DNA from: Serratia plymuthica
GTDB lineage: Bacteria; Pseudomonadota; Gammaproteobacteria; Enterobacterales; Enterobacteriaceae
NCBI RefSeq assembly: GCF_018336935.1
Contig: NZ_CP068771.1
Location: forward strand, 3,286,001-3,350,000
Direction: 5' to 3'
Length of the DNA stretch: 64,000 nucleotides
The position numbers and the translations under genes were made by a program. Every line of letters starts with the position of its first letter. Within the stretch, counting starts at the first letter, position 1. Below are positions 50,454 through 60,698 of this stretch, in pieces. The notes beneath the pieces are model-generated. The model saw only the letters and a program-made list of their open reading frames with translations. It was not told the DNA's origin and did not search any database.

Positions 50454-51154
50454 GCTCGTTCTATCCAGCGTTCCAGCAGTTCTGGCAGCATGCGCGCCAA
50501 CTGATTGAGCATCACGGTGCCCATGCCCTGCTGATAGTGTTGCGTATCGCGGCTGCTGAAAATCACCATGCCCAGTTCGCCGTTTTCGCCCAACATCGAC
50601 AATGCGACCGAGCCAACCAGCTTGGCCTGCGGCAACAGCAGCAGCAGTTCGGGGCCATTCAGGCTGCCGAGAAAATGCTGTTGGTCGCCCAGGCGCTGAA
50701 TGCGCAGCGGTTCAAACGACGAACGCGTCAGGGCAAGATGGGTGAAGTCGGAAGGCGCGCCGATTTTCCAGCTTTCGGAAAACAGGCGGATGTTGGCGCC
50801 GGCCAAACCGAAACCACGCGCCCAACGTTGCAGGCGGTTGAGCATGTCTTGCAGACTGCCGGCGGTAGCCAGATTGGCCTGCAGATGCAGCAGGCTGGCA
50901 AACAGCGTTTCGTTGGCGCTGGCCTGCTCCATCAGCAGGGTGATCTCTTCTTCGAGCCGGCCAATATGGTTGCGCTGGCGGGCCAGATGCCACTCGACCA
51001 GCGACACGGTTCCGCGAACGGGATGGGGGACGCGCATCTGTTCAACCAAACGCGCATTGCGAATAAAGAAATCCGGGTTTTGCAGCAAAAACTGCATTAC
51101 GGCGTCGTCATCAAGCTCAATGCCCGTGACAGCCTGGTCCTCAACACTCTTCAT
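50450..51154 (-). CDS. yigA: DUF484 family protein
   Basis: Protein of 234 residues with a GAF-like fold: [46 protein letters not shown], then a coiled-coil stretch and a C-terminal alpha/beta region ([31 protein letters not shown]). Between dapF and xerC as in E. coli yigA. Overlaps dapF and xerC by 4 bp each. Function unknown. Confidence 0.92.
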   Translation of the reverse strand: MKSVEDQAVTGIELDDDAVMQFLLQNPDFFIRNARLVEQMRVPHPVRGTVSLVEWHLARQRNHIGRLEEEITLLMEQASANETLFASLLHLQANLATAGSLQDMLNRLQRWARGFGLAGANIRLFSESWKIGAPSDFTHLALTRSSFEPLRIQRLGDQQHFLGSLNGPELLLLLPQAKLVGSVALSMLGENGELGMVIFSSRDTQHYQQGMGTVMLNQLARMLPELLERWIERA

Positions 51155-51975
51155 AGATGAATAAATCCGTCATATACATGGGTTGCCGGACCGGTCATAA
51201 ACAGCGGGTTGCCCGGCCCTTTCCAGCGAATATGCAGGCTGCCGCCCGGCAGTTCTACATGCACCTCTTCTGACAGCAATTCCTGTTGAATCCCCACAGC
51301 CACTGCCGCACAGGCTCCGCTGCCACAGGCCTGCGTTTCACCGGCGCCGCGCTCATAGACCCGCAGCTTGATGTGTTCACGACTGACGATTTGCATAAAA
51401 CCGATATTGGCCCGTTCCGGGAAGCGCTCGTGCCCTTCCAGCACCGGCCCAAGCAGCTCCACCTTGGCGGTTTTTACATCATCCACCTGTAAAACACAAT
51501 GTGGATTGCCCATCGACACCACGCCGCACAGCACGGTATGTTCCGCCGCACGCATGATGTATGTCCTTTCCTCTTTGGTGGCGCGAAACGGCACCGCCTG
51601 AGGATCAAAATTCGGTTCACCCATATTCACGCACACCAGATCATCGTCGGTGACGCTGAGCACCATGCGCCCGGTTTGGGTGCTGACGCGGATATCGCGT
51701 TTGTTGGTTAGCCCTTTCAGCCGCACAAAACGGGCGAAACAGCGGGCGCCATTACCGCACTGCGCCACTTCACTGCCGTCGGCGTTGAAAATACGGTAGT
51801 GGAAATCAAGTTCCGGATCGTAAGGCGGTTCTACCACCAGCATCTGGTCAAAGCCAACGCCCAAGTGCCGATCGGCCAATCGGCGGATCAGTTCAGGTGA
51901 AAAATAGACATTCTGTGTAACGGCATCGACCACCATAAAGTCGTTGCCCAGACCGTGCATTTTGGAGAACTGCAT
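51151..51975 (-). CDS. dapF: Diaminopimelate epimerase DapF
   Basis: Cytoplasmic enzyme converting LL- to meso-diaminopimelate for lysine and peptidoglycan synthesis, 274 residues. The two active-site cysteines are Cys73 in AQCGNGARC and Cys217 in [10 protein letters not shown]-terminus [17 protein letters not shown] is family standard. It lies downstream of lptM across a gap occupied by an ERIC-like repeat. Confidence 0.97.
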   Translation of the reverse strand: MQFSKMHGLGNDFMVVDAVTQNVYFSPELIRRLADRHLGVGFDQMLVVEPPYDPELDFHYRIFNADGSEVAQCGNGARCFARFVRLKGLTNKRDIRVSTQTGRMVLSVTDDDLVCVNMGEPNFDPQAVPFRATKEERTYIMRAAEHTVLCGVVSMGNPHCVLQVDDVKTAKVELLGPVLEGHERFPERANIGFMQIVSREHIKLRVYERGAGETQACGSGACAAVAVGIQQELLSEEVHVELPGGSLHIRWKGPGNPLFMTGPATHVYDGFIHL

Positions 51976-52000
51976 ATCATACTCCGCTATCTGGACGCGC

Positions 52001-52125
52001 TACCCCCTTCATCTTTCAAGCTGCCGCGTTGTTGGCTTCTCGCCTTCACCCCAGTCACTTGGCGAATCCAGGCTCCTGGGGATTCACGCGCTTGTCGCCT
52101 GGCTGCAACTTGAAATCTATTGGGT
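52001..52125. repeat. ERIC element (inverted, diverged) between dapF and lptM
   Basis: About 125 bp with the ERIC core on the complementary strand (TTCACCCCAGTCACTTGGCG and CCAGGCTCCTGGGGATTCAC). Both ends are diverged (CATCTTTCAAGCTGCC, GGCTGCAACTTGAAATC). It fills most of the dapF-lptM spacer within the operon. Confidence 0.85.
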
Positions 52126-52173
52126 TCATCCGTCTTGGGTTTGCGGCGACGCCCCGCCACCGCAAATCAGGTG

Positions 52174-52386
52174 TTACTGGTCGCTCATCGACGGTTTTTG
52201 CTGAGAGACAGAAGTTTCCTGCTGATTTTTCTGTACCTGATCGCCCGTTTGTACCGGCGGAGTGGCCGATTTATGGCTACCAGGTTCGGCCGGTGGGAAA
52301 TACAGCGGGCCTTTCAGACCGCAGCCGGAGAGCCCGGCAAGCAGAACTGCCATCAGCGCATAGCGTAGTTGTTTTTTCATTTGCAT
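52174..52386 (-). CDS. lptM: LPS transport-associated lipoprotein LptM (YifL)
   Basis: Small outer-membrane lipoprotein of 70 residues. Lipobox LLAGLSGCGLKGPLYFPP, with the mature N-terminus CGLKGPLYFPPAE that in E. coli stabilises the LptD-LptE complex. The tail is Gln/Ser rich. ATG at 52386 has AGG at good spacing; a second ATG at 52380 is possible. Divergent from cyaY, upstream of dapF. Confidence 0.92.
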   Translation of the reverse strand: MQMKKQLRYALMAVLLAGLSGCGLKGPLYFPPAEPGSHKSATPPVQTGDQVQKNQQETSVSQQKPSMSDQ

Positions 52387-52458
52387 TAATGCCTGTAATT
52401 CATGCGTCCAAGATCTCTATAATCGCAGGTGGATCATGAAAAGCAATAGGAATTGATT

Positions 52459-52779
52459 ATGAACGACAGTGAGTTTCACCAGTTGGCTGACCAACTGATG
52501 CTTAATATCGAAGAGACACTGGACGATTTTGACGGCGATGCGGACATCGATTACGAAACTAACGGCGGCGTAATGACGTTAAGCTTCGAAAATGGCACCA
52601 AGATTGTGATCAACCGCCAGGAACCGCTGCATCAGGTATGGCTGGCAACCAAAACCGGCGGTTATCACTTTAACTACCGGGACGGCGCCTGGTTGTGCGA
52701 TCGCAGCGATCGCGGGTTCTATCCGTTGCTCAGCGAAGCGGCCAGCGCACAGGCCGGCGAAGAGGTGCATTTTTCCTGA
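52459..52779 (+). CDS. cyaY: Frataxin homologue CyaY
   Basis: Acidic iron-binding modulator of IscS in iron-sulfur cluster assembly, 106 residues. The acidic helix [29 protein letters not shown] and strand [25 protein letters not shown] are frataxin signatures. The start matches E. coli MNDSEFH. Convergent with cyaA. Confidence 0.96.
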   Translation: MNDSEFHQLADQLMLNIEETLDDFDGDADIDYETNGGVMTLSFENGTKIVINRQEPLHQVWLATKTGGYHFNYRDGAWLCDRSDRGFYPLLSEAASAQAGEEVHFS

Positions 52780-52788
52780 TAAACCGCT

Positions 52789-52816
52789 GATTCCGTAGGG
52801 CTTTCCCTACGGAATC
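52789..52816. terminator. Hairpin between cyaY and cyaA
   Basis: Perfect stem GATTCCGTAGGG / CCCTACGGAATC, loop CTTT. The cyaA stop codon lies at its edge. No T-run follows, so it may act as an RNA 3'-end stabiliser for both convergent messages. Confidence 0.6.
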
Positions 52817-55367
52817 AATGCAACTGAAATTGCTGCTTCAGCGGCTGAGCGGCGCCATCGGCCAGGGTCACGCACAGGCTCGACAGAACATTGCTGCGGA
52901 ACGGGATCACCTGAGTGCGGCCATCCAACTGCACTATCTGGTAGAACTGCGGCAGGTTGAAGTTGATAAAACTGGAACCGTAAGTGAAGCGATCGTGTGA
53001 AGAGGAGTAGAAACGGCTGACGTCGCGCACCAGTTCCTCTTTACTGCCTTCACAATGGTGATAAACCTCAACCCGGTTGGATTCATCCAGAATATAGATG
53101 TTAAAGCCTTTATCGTCCGACGTGTCTTCGAAGAAGAACTGAATGATCCCCTCACTGGCGAAACCATCCACTACCGGCGGCAAGTGCACCTGATCGGTTT
53201 CCACTTTGATCGACAGACCGTGCAATTTGTTGTTGGAAATGGCGCCGTAGAATTCCACCGCGTTCTCCAGCTTTTGCACCGACACGCTCAGACGCTCAAA
53301 GAACAGGCCCCAGGTCTGGCCGGCGACGCGCACCGCTTTGAAACGGCCCGGCTCCAGGCGAGTACTGGACAGGCGCAGCTCTATGCACTCCGACACCAGT
53401 TGCTGGATGCGCGTACGGATAAGACCGCGCAAATGCTGGCTGTAGCAGAACACTTCCACCGATTCCGGCGGCGCGGCGTCCTGATGCATTTTACCGAGTA
53501 TGGTCTTCAGCGCTTCCAGCACCGATTGCTCACCGCTGAAATGCAGGGTACGCACTTCGTTCCATGAGTTGCGGTACAGCAGATCGATACTGCCCACCAG
53601 GCACTGCTGCTGCTGGCCGAAACTGAACACGTCGAGCTTGCGGAAATCGAAATGCACCACCTGATTGCGGAAGGCGGCGGTTGGATCGTTTTCCAGATTG
53701 ACGATAATCGCCAGATGGCGGATTTCACACGGGCTGTACAAGGCTTTTGGCGTCGGCGCCGCCAGGCGCAGCGGGAAATGGTGCGACACATCCGCCACCA
53801 GCTCCTGCAGTTTGGCCGTATCGCACAGGTTGCCGCTCTTGATGTGCAGGCGGGTCTGCGGCGTCAGCAGGCCGTTGAAATAGGCCCAGGCCACCAGCTT
53901 GTTCAGGTAGCGGTTATATTCCAGCGGTTGATGGCTGACGATGGAATCCATGGCCGGCGCCTGATTGTACAGATACCAACCGGTGCGGTTGGCGCGGCCA
54001 ATCGGCACATGAATAAAGGTTAAGTCGTTTTCCGACAGGTCCGGCGAGATCTGCGGGTTCACCAGCGTTACCTTGCCGGGCAGGGCTTCAAACGCCGCAT
54101 ACAGCTTGCGGGTGAGCACACCGATATCCTGCGGGCTGGCGCTGACGCTGAGGTTGTTGCGGCGCGCGAAGCGGATCAGATTGCGATAGCTCTGCATCAT
54201 CGCATCCAGCAGTTCGTTATGCGCTTCACGTACCCGCTCGATCTTCCAGTTGGCGCGGTTATCCAGGATAGCCAGGCGCCCTTCGTCCCATCCCCACTCG
54301 CTGACCAGTTGGCTCAGGATTTCGCGGCGCCAACCGACGCAGGCGTTAGCGCGCGACAGCTTTTCACAGACTTTCAGATAGAAACAGCGGCGGACGAGAT
54401 CGAGACGGGTGGTGTCGTTGATTTGGTTTAGATAATGCGTGACGCGTTCGAGCATCATGCAGTAGGAGTCGAGGCCGAAACAGACGATCTCGCCTTCATG
54501 CAGACGGTGTTTAATGTCCATCGCCAGCAGTTGAGTATTCGGGTATTCCCAGGAATAGGCTTCCAGCAGCAAGGTTTTCAGCACGGCTTTGTAAGGCGAA
54601 TCGATGCTCTTGTACAACTGCCACAGGCTGGCGCCAAAATACTCCTCCGCCGACAGCGTGCTCAGGCCGCCGAGATCCAGCCATTCGTTCGGCGTCAACG
54701 CACCTTGCGAATACAGCGACAGCACATACTCATCGTAATGCGCTTCTTCTTCGCCCGGTACCATGTTCCACAAAATACGTTTGCCGGCCAGGCGCACCGC
54801 GGTGCGGTAAAACTCATCCAGCAACAGGATATGTTGGGTAGAGCCGCAGTTCTCGCCACCCAGGCTGCCGCTTTCGTTATGGCGGAAGCGGTTTTCATCG
54901 ATCAGGAAGAAGCTGACTTCTACGCCCATCGACGCCGACCATTTTTCCAGCAGGCTGCATTTTTCCTGCAGACGGCTACGCTCTTCGTTATCCAGCCAGG
55001 ACTGATGACACACCCAGATGTCGAGATCCGAGCTGCAGCTTTGGCCGATCGATGACGTACTGCCCATCGAGTAAACGCCGGTAATCGGCAGCTCACCGCT
55101 GGCCAGCTTGTCAAACGGGCTGCCCCATTTGTCTTCTAAATCGTTAAGGTAATCTTGCTGGGTTTCATCAGGCGTGTAGAGGCAAACGCCGTGGGGAACG
55201 TTACCGTTCAGATAGCCCGGCATCAGTGGGTGATGGTAGTGCAGTAAGGTAGGCAGCAGACTGTATACCCGTTGAAACGCGGGTTTCATGGCCGCTAGGG
55301 CGCGATCAACTCGTAATTGGTTGATCGCATCCAGTCTCTGCTTCAGTGTCTCGATGTAGAGGTACAA
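52815..55367 (-). CDS. cyaA: Adenylate cyclase, class I
   Basis: cAMP synthase, 850 residues (848 in E. coli). The N-terminal catalytic domain has [22 protein letters not shown], the nucleotidyltransferase motif with Asp-x-Asp, and the C-terminal half is the glucose-responsive regulatory region. The start is the rare TTG at 55367 ([27 protein letters not shown]), as known for E. coli cyaA, where weak initiation limits expression. Upstream in-frame ATGs lack family support. A CRP site upstream suggests feedback. Confidence 0.96.
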   Translation of the reverse strand: MYLYIETLKQRLDAINQLRVDRALAAMKPAFQRVYSLLPTLLHYHHPLMPGYLNGNVPHGVCLYTPDETQQDYLNDLEDKWGSPFDKLASGELPITGVYSMGSTSSIGQSCSSDLDIWVCHQSWLDNEERSRLQEKCSLLEKWSASMGVEVSFFLIDENRFRHNESGSLGGENCGSTQHILLLDEFYRTAVRLAGKRILWNMVPGEEEAHYDEYVLSLYSQGALTPNEWLDLGGLSTLSAEEYFGASLWQLYKSIDSPYKAVLKTLLLEAYSWEYPNTQLLAMDIKHRLHEGEIVCFGLDSYCMMLERVTHYLNQINDTTRLDLVRRCFYLKVCEKLSRANACVGWRREILSQLVSEWGWDEGRLAILDNRANWKIERVREAHNELLDAMMQSYRNLIRFARRNNLSVSASPQDIGVLTRKLYAAFEALPGKVTLVNPQISPDLSENDLTFIHVPIGRANRTGWYLYNQAPAMDSIVSHQPLEYNRYLNKLVAWAYFNGLLTPQTRLHIKSGNLCDTAKLQELVADVSHHFPLRLAAPTPKALYSPCEIRHLAIIVNLENDPTAAFRNQVVHFDFRKLDVFSFGQQQQCLVGSIDLLYRNSWNEVRTLHFSGEQSVLEALKTILGKMHQDAAPPESVEVFCYSQHLRGLIRTRIQQLVSECIELRLSSTRLEPGRFKAVRVAGQTWGLFFERLSVSVQKLENAVEFYGAISNNKLHGLSIKVETDQVHLPPVVDGFASEGIIQFFFEDTSDDKGFNIYILDESNRVEVYHHCEGSKEELVRDVSRFYSSSHDRFTYGSSFINFNLPQFYQIVQLDGRTQVIPFRSNVLSSLCVTLADGAAQPLKQQFQLH

Positions 55368-55462
55368 GACGTCTCGCCTGATTATCCCGGTGTTTAGAAA
55401 AAACCCGTATTCCATAAGCGCCGTTTGTATTGGAAGAATATTTGGCAACTTATTGTCGGAAA

Positions 55463-55478
55463 CGTGATCAATTTAACA
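55463..55478 (-). promoter_or_regulatory. CRP site upstream of cyaA
   Basis: Minus strand TGTTA-AATTGA-TCACG, which matches the E. coli cyaA P2 site where cAMP-CRP represses its own cyclase. It lies in the 315-bp cyaA-hemC gap, which also holds the hemC promoter. Confidence 0.8.
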
Positions 55479-55682
55479 CCTTGCCGATTGACCGTAAAGG
55501 AGGTAACGCTCCACTATTATTGTAGCGCTTCCCTAAACGATTTACCCACAGTGTTAACTGCCCCAAAACACATCACACGTCCCGTTGATTCCGTTGTCCT
55601 TTCTCCGCCTGTGGCTTCTTGCACTGACAGTTTTCACACTCAGTGGTAGGATGGATGGCGAATTATAAAAACGGTAACAAGC

Positions 55683-56624
55683 ATGTTAGACAAAATTATT
55701 CGAATTGCCACCCGACAAAGCCCACTCGCGCTCTGGCAAGCACATTATGTGCAACAGCGTCTGATGGCCAGCCACCCTGGCCTGCAGGTTGAACTGGTGC
55801 CAATGGTCACAAAGGGCGACATTATTCTGGATACGCCGCTGGCGAAGGTCGGCGGTAAAGGCCTGTTTGTTAAAGAACTTGAGTTGGCGCTGCTGGAAGG
55901 CCGGGCCGATATCGCCGTCCATTCGATGAAGGACGTCCCGATAGATTTCCCCGCCGGCCTGGGCCTGGTGACCATTTGTGAGCGTGACGATCCGCGCGAC
56001 GCTTTTGTTTCCAATCGTTTCGCCTCGTTCGATCAGTTACCGCAGGGCAGCGTGGTTGGCACCTCAAGCCTGCGCCGTCAGTGCCAGTTGCGCGAACGCC
56101 GGCCGGATTTGATCGTGCGCGATTTGCGCGGCAACGTCGGTACCCGTTTGGCCAAGCTGGATAACGGCGATTACGACGCCATTATTCTGGCGGTCGCCGG
56201 GTTGAAACGTCTGGGGTTGGAGCAACGTATCCGCAGCCCATTGAGCCCCGAAGAGTGCCTGCCGGCAGTCGGTCAGGGTGCGGTGGGCATCGAATGCCGC
56301 CTCGACGATGACGCCACCCGCGCGCTGCTTGCACCGCTCAATCACACCGCAACCGATATCCGCGTGCGTGCCGAACGGGCGATGAATACGCGGTTGGAAG
56401 GCGGTTGCCAGGTGCCGATCGGCAGCTATGCCGAGCTGGAAGGCGACAGCCTGTGGCTGAGAGCCTTGGTCGGCTCACCGGACGGCAGCCAGATGGTGCG
56501 CGGCGAACGTCGCGGCCCGGCGGCCCTGGCCGAACAAATGGGCGTCGAGCTGGCGGAAGAACTGCTGGCGCGCGGCGCACGTGAAATCCTGCACGACGTT
56601 TATCAGGGAAATCCCCCGGCATGA
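55683..56624 (+). CDS. hemC: Porphobilinogen deaminase HemC
   Basis: Cytosolic enzyme joining four porphobilinogens into hydroxymethylbilane, 313 residues. Conserved [40 protein letters not shown] and the dipyrromethane-cofactor cysteine in [12 protein letters not shown] (about residue 242). First gene of hemCDXY, divergent from cyaA. Confidence 0.97.
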   Translation: MLDKIIRIATRQSPLALWQAHYVQQRLMASHPGLQVELVPMVTKGDIILDTPLAKVGGKGLFVKELELALLEGRADIAVHSMKDVPIDFPAGLGLVTICERDDPRDAFVSNRFASFDQLPQGSVVGTSSLRRQCQLRERRPDLIVRDLRGNVGTRLAKLDNGDYDAIILAVAGLKRLGLEQRIRSPLSPEECLPAVGQGAVGIECRLDDDATRALLAPLNHTATDIRVRAERAMNTRLEGGCQVPIGSYAELEGDSLWLRALVGSPDGSQMVRGERRGPAALAEQMGVELAEELLARGAREILHDVYQGNPPA

Positions 56625-57361
56625 CGATTCTGGTAACCCGCCCCTCTCCTTTTGGAGAACAACTGGTGAGCCGCCTGCGCGCACTCGGCCGGGTTGCCTA
56701 TCATGCCCCGTTGATCGATTTCGCTCCCGGCAGCGATCTGCCTAAACTGCCGCAGGCATTGCAGCAACTTAACGATGGCGATCTGGTGTTTGTCGTGTCG
56801 CAGCATTCGGTGAATTACGCCAACTCGGTCATCGGCCGCGCCGGGCTGACATGGCCGGCACGGTTGTCCTATTATGCTATTGGCCGTGCAACCGGGCTGG
56901 CGATGCACCGCATCAGCAGCCTGCCGGTGGAGTATCCGCGCGAGCAGGAGATCAGTGAAACGCTGTTGCTGCTGCCGGCATTGCAGAAGTTGGACGGCAA
57001 GCAAGCGCTGATACTGCGCGGCAACGGCGGGCGCGAGTTGCTCGGCAACCAGTTGAGCGAACGTGGTGCCAACGTCAGCTATTATGAATGTTATCAACGC
57101 AGCCCGGTGCACTATGATGGCAGTGAGCAAAGCGCCCACTGGCAGCGCGCCGGTGTTGATACGCTGGTCGTGACCAGCGGTGAAATGTTACAACAGCTCT
57201 ATACTTTAGTTCCTGATTACTATCGCTCTTCGTGGCTGTTGCGTTGCCGCCTGATAGTAGTGAGCGAACGTCTGGCTACCCTTGCCCAGGAATTGGGCTG
57301 GAGCACGATTCGGGTAGCTGATAAAGCCGATAATGACGCGCTAATCCGCGCGCTACAATAA
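56621..57361 (+). CDS. hemD: Uroporphyrinogen-III synthase HemD
   Basis: Closes hydroxymethylbilane to uroporphyrinogen III, 246 residues. The family is diverse, but [30 protein letters not shown] and [12 protein letters not shown] are typical. ATG overlaps the hemC stop by 4 bp. Confidence 0.95.
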   Translation: MTILVTRPSPFGEQLVSRLRALGRVAYHAPLIDFAPGSDLPKLPQALQQLNDGDLVFVVSQHSVNYANSVIGRAGLTWPARLSYYAIGRATGLAMHRISSLPVEYPREQEISETLLLLPALQKLDGKQALILRGNGGRELLGNQLSERGANVSYYECYQRSPVHYDGSEQSAHWQRAGVDTLVVTSGEMLQQLYTLVPDYYRSSWLLRCRLIVVSERLATLAQELGWSTIRVADKADNDALIRALQ

Positions 57362-57384
57362 ACCTGACTATGGGATGTGCCACT

Positions 57385-58509
57385 ATGACGGAACAAAATA
57401 CCCCATCCGCCCCGGTTGAAGAACCCACCCCAGCGGTTGAGACCTCCCAGCAGCCAGACGCTGACCGCCGCAAAGGGAAAAATACCGGTCCGGTACTCGG
57501 CGCGATCGCCATCGCGCTGGTCATCGCTCTGGGCGCGGGCGGTTATTACCACACACATCAGCAGGCACAACGGCTTATTGCCGCCAATCAAGCCTTGCAG
57601 CAGCAGCTCGACGGGCTGAAGCAAAGCCAGCAACAAGAAAGAAACGCGCTGGAAGGTCTGTTGCAACAACAGGGTAAAACGCTGGACGCCGCCGATCGCG
57701 AGCAAGCCACTCTGGCCCGGCAGCTTAACGAACTGCAGGAAAAGGTCGCGACCATCTCCGGCAGCGATGCCAAAACCTGGCTGCTGGCACAAGCCGATTT
57801 CCTGGTGAAAATGGCCGGGCGCAAGCTGTGGAGCGATCAGGACGTGACCAGTGCGGCGACGCTGTTGAAAAGCGCCGACGCCAGCCTGGCGGACATGAAC
57901 GACCCAAGCCTGCTCGAGGTACGCCGCGCCATTACCGAAGACATCAGCACGCTCTCCACCCTGACCCAGGTCGATTTCGATGGCATCATTCTCAAGACCA
58001 ATCAGTTGTCTAACCAGGTAGACAACCTGCGCCTGGCGGATAACGACAGAGATGAAGCGCCGATGGATCAGGACAGCAGCGAACTTTCCAGCTCGATTGG
58101 CGAATGGCGGCAGAACCTGAGCAAAAGCTGGCACAACTTTATGGCCGACTTTATTACCGTTCGCCGCCGCGATGCCAGCGCCGAACCGCTGCTGGCGCCG
58201 AATCAGGACATCTACCTGCGCGAAAATATCCGTTCGCGCCTGCTGGTGGCGGCGCAGGCTATCCCGCGTCATCAGAATGAGACCTACAAACAGTCGCTGG
58301 AAACCATTTCCACCTGGGTACGCGCCTACTTCGATACCACCGATCCGGCCACCAAAGCTTTTCTGGAGGAGTTGGATAGCCTGAGCCAGCAGTCGATCTC
58401 CATGGACGTGCCGGATCACCTGAAAAGCCAGCCGTTGCTGGAAAAACTGATGCAGACCCGGGTGCGCAATCTGCTGACCCAGTCCCCTGCCGCTCACCAG
58501 GAGGGATAA
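57385..58509 (+). CDS. hemX: HemX, membrane-anchored protein of the hem operon
   Basis: Single-pass inner-membrane protein, 374 residues. A Pro/Glu-rich cytoplasmic N-terminus, a membrane helix ([22 protein letters not shown]) near residues 37-58, then a coiled coil ([27 protein letters not shown]) and helical domain. Once described as a uroporphyrinogen-III methylase, but no methylase motif is seen. Start MTEQN at 57385. Confidence 0.93.
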   Translation: MTEQNTPSAPVEEPTPAVETSQQPDADRRKGKNTGPVLGAIAIALVIALGAGGYYHTHQQAQRLIAANQALQQQLDGLKQSQQQERNALEGLLQQQGKTLDAADREQATLARQLNELQEKVATISGSDAKTWLLAQADFLVKMAGRKLWSDQDVTSAATLLKSADASLADMNDPSLLEVRRAITEDISTLSTLTQVDFDGIILKTNQLSNQVDNLRLADNDRDEAPMDQDSSELSSSIGEWRQNLSKSWHNFMADFITVRRRDASAEPLLAPNQDIYLRENIRSRLLVAAQAIPRHQNETYKQSLETISTWVRAYFDTTDPATKAFLEELDSLSQQSISMDVPDHLKSQPLLEKLMQTRVRNLLTQSPAAHQEG

Positions 58510-58512
58510 GCC

Positions 58513-59706
58513 ATGTTACGCGTGCTATTTCTGTTCCTGGTACTGATCGCAAGCGTGGTGGTCGGGCCGATGCTGGCCGGCCATCAGGGCTATGTGCTGA
58601 TCCAGACCGATAACTACAATGTCGAAACCAGCGTCACCGGCCTGGTGATCATGGCAGTGCTGTTCTTTGTCGTGCTGTTGGTGATCGAGTGGATCCTGCG
58701 CCGCCTCTTCCGCACTGGCGCCCGTACCCGCGGCTGGTTCCTTGGCCGCAAACGCAGCCGGGCGCGCAAACAAACCAAAGCCGCGCTGATCAAACTGGCT
58801 GAAGGGGATTACAAGCAGGTCGAAAAATTGCTGACGCGCAATGCCGACCACGCCGAACAGCCGGTAGTAAACTACCTGCTGGCAGCCGAAGCCGCACAGC
58901 AACGCGGTGATGCTTTCCGCACCAATCAGTATCTGGAGCGCGCAGCCGAGGCCGCCGATACCGATCAGTTACCGGTAGATATCACGCGCGTGCGCATTCA
59001 ACTGGCGCAGGGGGAAAACCATGCCGCGCGTCACGGGGTCGATCGCCTGCTGAACCAGGCACCGCGTCATCCCGAAGTCTTGCGTCTGGCAGAGCAGGCT
59101 TATCTGCGCACCGGTGCCTTTGCCTCGCTGCTGGAAATTCTGCCGTCGATGGGCAAAATCAATTTGCACACCGAAGATGAGCTGCAAGCGCTGCAACAGC
59201 AGGCTTATATCGGCCTGATGAACCAGGCGATGGCGGATGAGGGCAGCGACGGCCTGAAGCGCTGGTGGAAAGATCAGAGCCGTAAAACCCGCCATGAAGT
59301 CCCGCTGCAAATTGCGATGGTAGAGCACCTGATCGAATGCAACGACCACGAAATGGCGCAGGAAATCGTGCTCGACAGCCTGAAACGTCAGTATGACGAA
59401 CGTCTGGTGTTGTTGATCCCGCGTCTGAAGTCCGGCAATCCGGAACAACTGGAAAAAGCGCTGCGTCAGCAGATCAAACAGCATGGCGCTACGCCGTTGC
59501 TGAACAGTACGCTCGGTCAGTTGTTGATGAAACACGGTGAATGGCAGCAGGCCGCCGACGCATTCCGGGAGGCGCTGAAACAGCGTCCGGATGCCTACGA
59601 CTACGCCTGGCTGGCTGATGTGCTGGATAAGTTGCACCGTTCGGACGAAGCCGCTCAAATGCGACGCGAAGGGCTGATGCTGACGCTGAAACATAACGGC
59701 GAATAA
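58513..59706 (+). CDS. hemY: HemY, heme-operon TPR membrane protein
   Basis: Inner-membrane protein of 397 residues with two N-terminal membrane helices (MLRVLFLFLVLIASVVVGPML and TGLVIMAVLFFVVLLVIEWILR), then TPR-like helices. It is the enterobacterial HemY_N family, not the Bacillus coproporphyrinogen oxidase of the same name. Starts 3 bp after hemX. An exact biochemical role is not established. Confidence 0.94.
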   Translation: MLRVLFLFLVLIASVVVGPMLAGHQGYVLIQTDNYNVETSVTGLVIMAVLFFVVLLVIEWILRRLFRTGARTRGWFLGRKRSRARKQTKAALIKLAEGDYKQVEKLLTRNADHAEQPVVNYLLAAEAAQQRGDAFRTNQYLERAAEAADTDQLPVDITRVRIQLAQGENHAARHGVDRLLNQAPRHPEVLRLAEQAYLRTGAFASLLEILPSMGKINLHTEDELQALQQQAYIGLMNQAMADEGSDGLKRWWKDQSRKTRHEVPLQIAMVEHLIECNDHEMAQEIVLDSLKRQYDERLVLLIPRLKSGNPEQLEKALRQQIKQHGATPLLNSTLGQLLMKHGEWQQAADAFREALKQRPDAYDYAWLADVLDKLHRSDEAAQMRREGLMLTLKHNGE

Positions 59707-59726
59707 CGCGACAACGCATTATCTTC

Positions 59727-59756
59727 AAGGCGCGCCCTCTGGTCGCGCCTTTTTTA
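59727..59756 (+). terminator. Terminator of the hemCDXY operon
   Basis: AAGGCGCG / CGCGCCTT stem followed by TTTTTT. Confidence 0.9.
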
Positions 59757-59775
59757 TTCTCTGTATCTTATGACT

Positions 59776-59821
59776 GAGACACACAGCCAACACAGATGCA
59801 GCCTCAGGTATGGCAACGACT
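59776..59821. repeat. Truncated ERIC right end
   Basis: Only the last part of an ERIC remains (CACAGCCAACACAGATGCAG then CCTCAGGTATGGCAACGACTT). It precedes two complete copies in tandem and has the same junction sequence (GCAACGACTT), so it looks like the remnant of a third unit. Confidence 0.7.
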
Positions 59822-59948
59822 TATACCCGAAATAATTGGAGCTGAATCAAGGCGGCAAGTTTGTAAATCCCCAGGAGCTTACTCAGGTAAGTGACTGGGG
59901 TGCACAAACGCAGCCAACACAGATGCAGCTTCAAGTATGACAACGACT
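59822..59948. repeat. ERIC element, tandem copy 1
   Basis: 127 bp, starting TATACCCG, core CCCCAGGAGCTTACTCAGG and AAGTGACTGGGGTGCAC. The next copy starts exactly 127 bp later and is almost identical, pointing to recent duplication of the whole unit. Confidence 0.93.
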
Positions 59949-60075
59949 TCTACCCGAAATAATTGGAGCTGAATCAAGGCGGCAAGTTTGTAAATCCCCA
60001 GGAGCTTACACAGGTAAGTGACTGGGGTGCACAAACGCAGCCAACACAGATGCAGCTTCAAGTATGAAGGGTATT
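59949..60075. repeat. ERIC element, tandem copy 2
   Basis: 127 bp, nearly identical to the preceding copy (TCTACCCG in place of TATACCCG, ACACAGG in place of ACTCAGG), ending GGGTATT. Confidence 0.93.
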
Positions 60076-60079
60076 AGGC

Positions 60080-60110
60080 AAAAAAAAACACTTGCCGCAG
60101 TGGCAAGTGT
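60080..60110 (-). terminator. Strong minus-strand terminator downstream of glmZ
   Basis: Stem ACACTTGCC / GGCAAGTGT, followed on the minus strand by nine T. It is oriented to end a transcript coming from the right. Confidence 0.85.
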
Positions 60111-60300
60111 ATAAAAAAGCAATCAGGTCTAGGACAACAGGGGCGGTGCCTCACTCAACGTTATGCCCGGAGTGTGATGTCAGCAGTTGCAAACAACGCT
60201 GTCATCGTTCTGGTGGACAATAGGCACCCTAAATCGGCTCTGCATCATTCCCAGGGTTTATGAAGCCTAAGCAAACATAAGAGGTGGAATGAGCATCTAC
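60081..60300 (-). ncRNA. glmZ: Small regulatory RNA GlmZ
   Basis: Minus strand, 5' end GTAGATGCTCATTCCACCTC at 60300, then CTTATGTTTG, GGAATGATGCAGAGCCG and the conserved ACGTTGAGTGAGGCACC (60162-60146). All are recognisable from E. coli GlmZ, which lies at the same place after hemY. GlmZ, with Hfq and guarded by RapZ/GlmY, activates glmS translation for glucosamine-6-phosphate synthesis. The 3' end is either at the T-run near 60113 or at the stronger terminator at 60080. Confidence 0.9.
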
Positions 60301-60310
60301 AGAATAGATA

Positions 60311-60327
60311 TTGCACGTGGCGTGCCA
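60311..60327 (-). promoter_or_regulatory. Sigma-54 promoter of glmZ
   Basis: Minus strand TGGCACGCCACGTGCAA fits the sigma-54 consensus TGGCAC-N5-TTGC closely (GG at -24, GC at -12), with the -12 element about 12-14 bp before the GlmZ 5' end. In several Enterobacteriaceae glmZ and glmY are known to use sigma-54. Confidence 0.85.
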
Positions 60328-60460
60328 ACTTCAGGCAGATGCGCGCCGGACTTTGCATAAAACCCTCTATTCTATTGAATTAAAAAACATTTAATTATTT
60401 TCACACCGATGGCGCCGTTCGTTATCCTGCGCCATTCTCTTGGTCTGCCGCAGCCAACTA

Positions 60461-60541
60461 TGTCGCCTTAGAACGACGACTTAAGTTAAAGTGATTTTTA
60501 TATAATAAAATCATCACGTTATATGTCTCAACCTGACGACA
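60461..60541. promoter_or_regulatory. Candidate GlrR activator sites upstream of glmZ
   Basis: TGTC-N10-GACA, the reported GlrR consensus, occurs exactly at 60524-60541 and with one mismatch (GACG) at 60461-60478, about 160-240 bp upstream of the GlmZ start. A related palindrome with longer spacing is at 60556-60576. Confidence 0.65.
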
Positions 60542-60598
60542 ATGCATGATGCCCATGTCGCTGAAACCCAACGACATGCCAAAACACGCAGACAGGAA

Positions 60599-60626
60599 GA
60601 CAAAGGACAAAGGACAAAGGACAAAA
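60599..60626. repeat. Four tandem heptamers GACAAAG
   Basis: GACAAAG three times and GACAAAA once, in a 28-bp block between the GlrR-like sites and the tRNA-tail repeats. A simple repeat likely to vary in copy number. Confidence 0.8.
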
Positions 60627-60660
60627 CTGAAGAAAATAAAAGTGCGGATTACAGAAAGCG

Positions 60661-60692
60661 AAAAGCCCGTTCATTGCTGAACGGGCTTTTTC
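60661..60692. terminator. Terminator at the end of the tRNA-Pro tail repeats
   Basis: Stem AAAAGCCCGTTCA / TGAACGGGCTTTT, usable on both strands. The arms share CCCGTTCA/TGAACGGG with the terminator at 14269-14303. Confidence 0.85.
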
Positions 60693-60698
60693 TGAATG

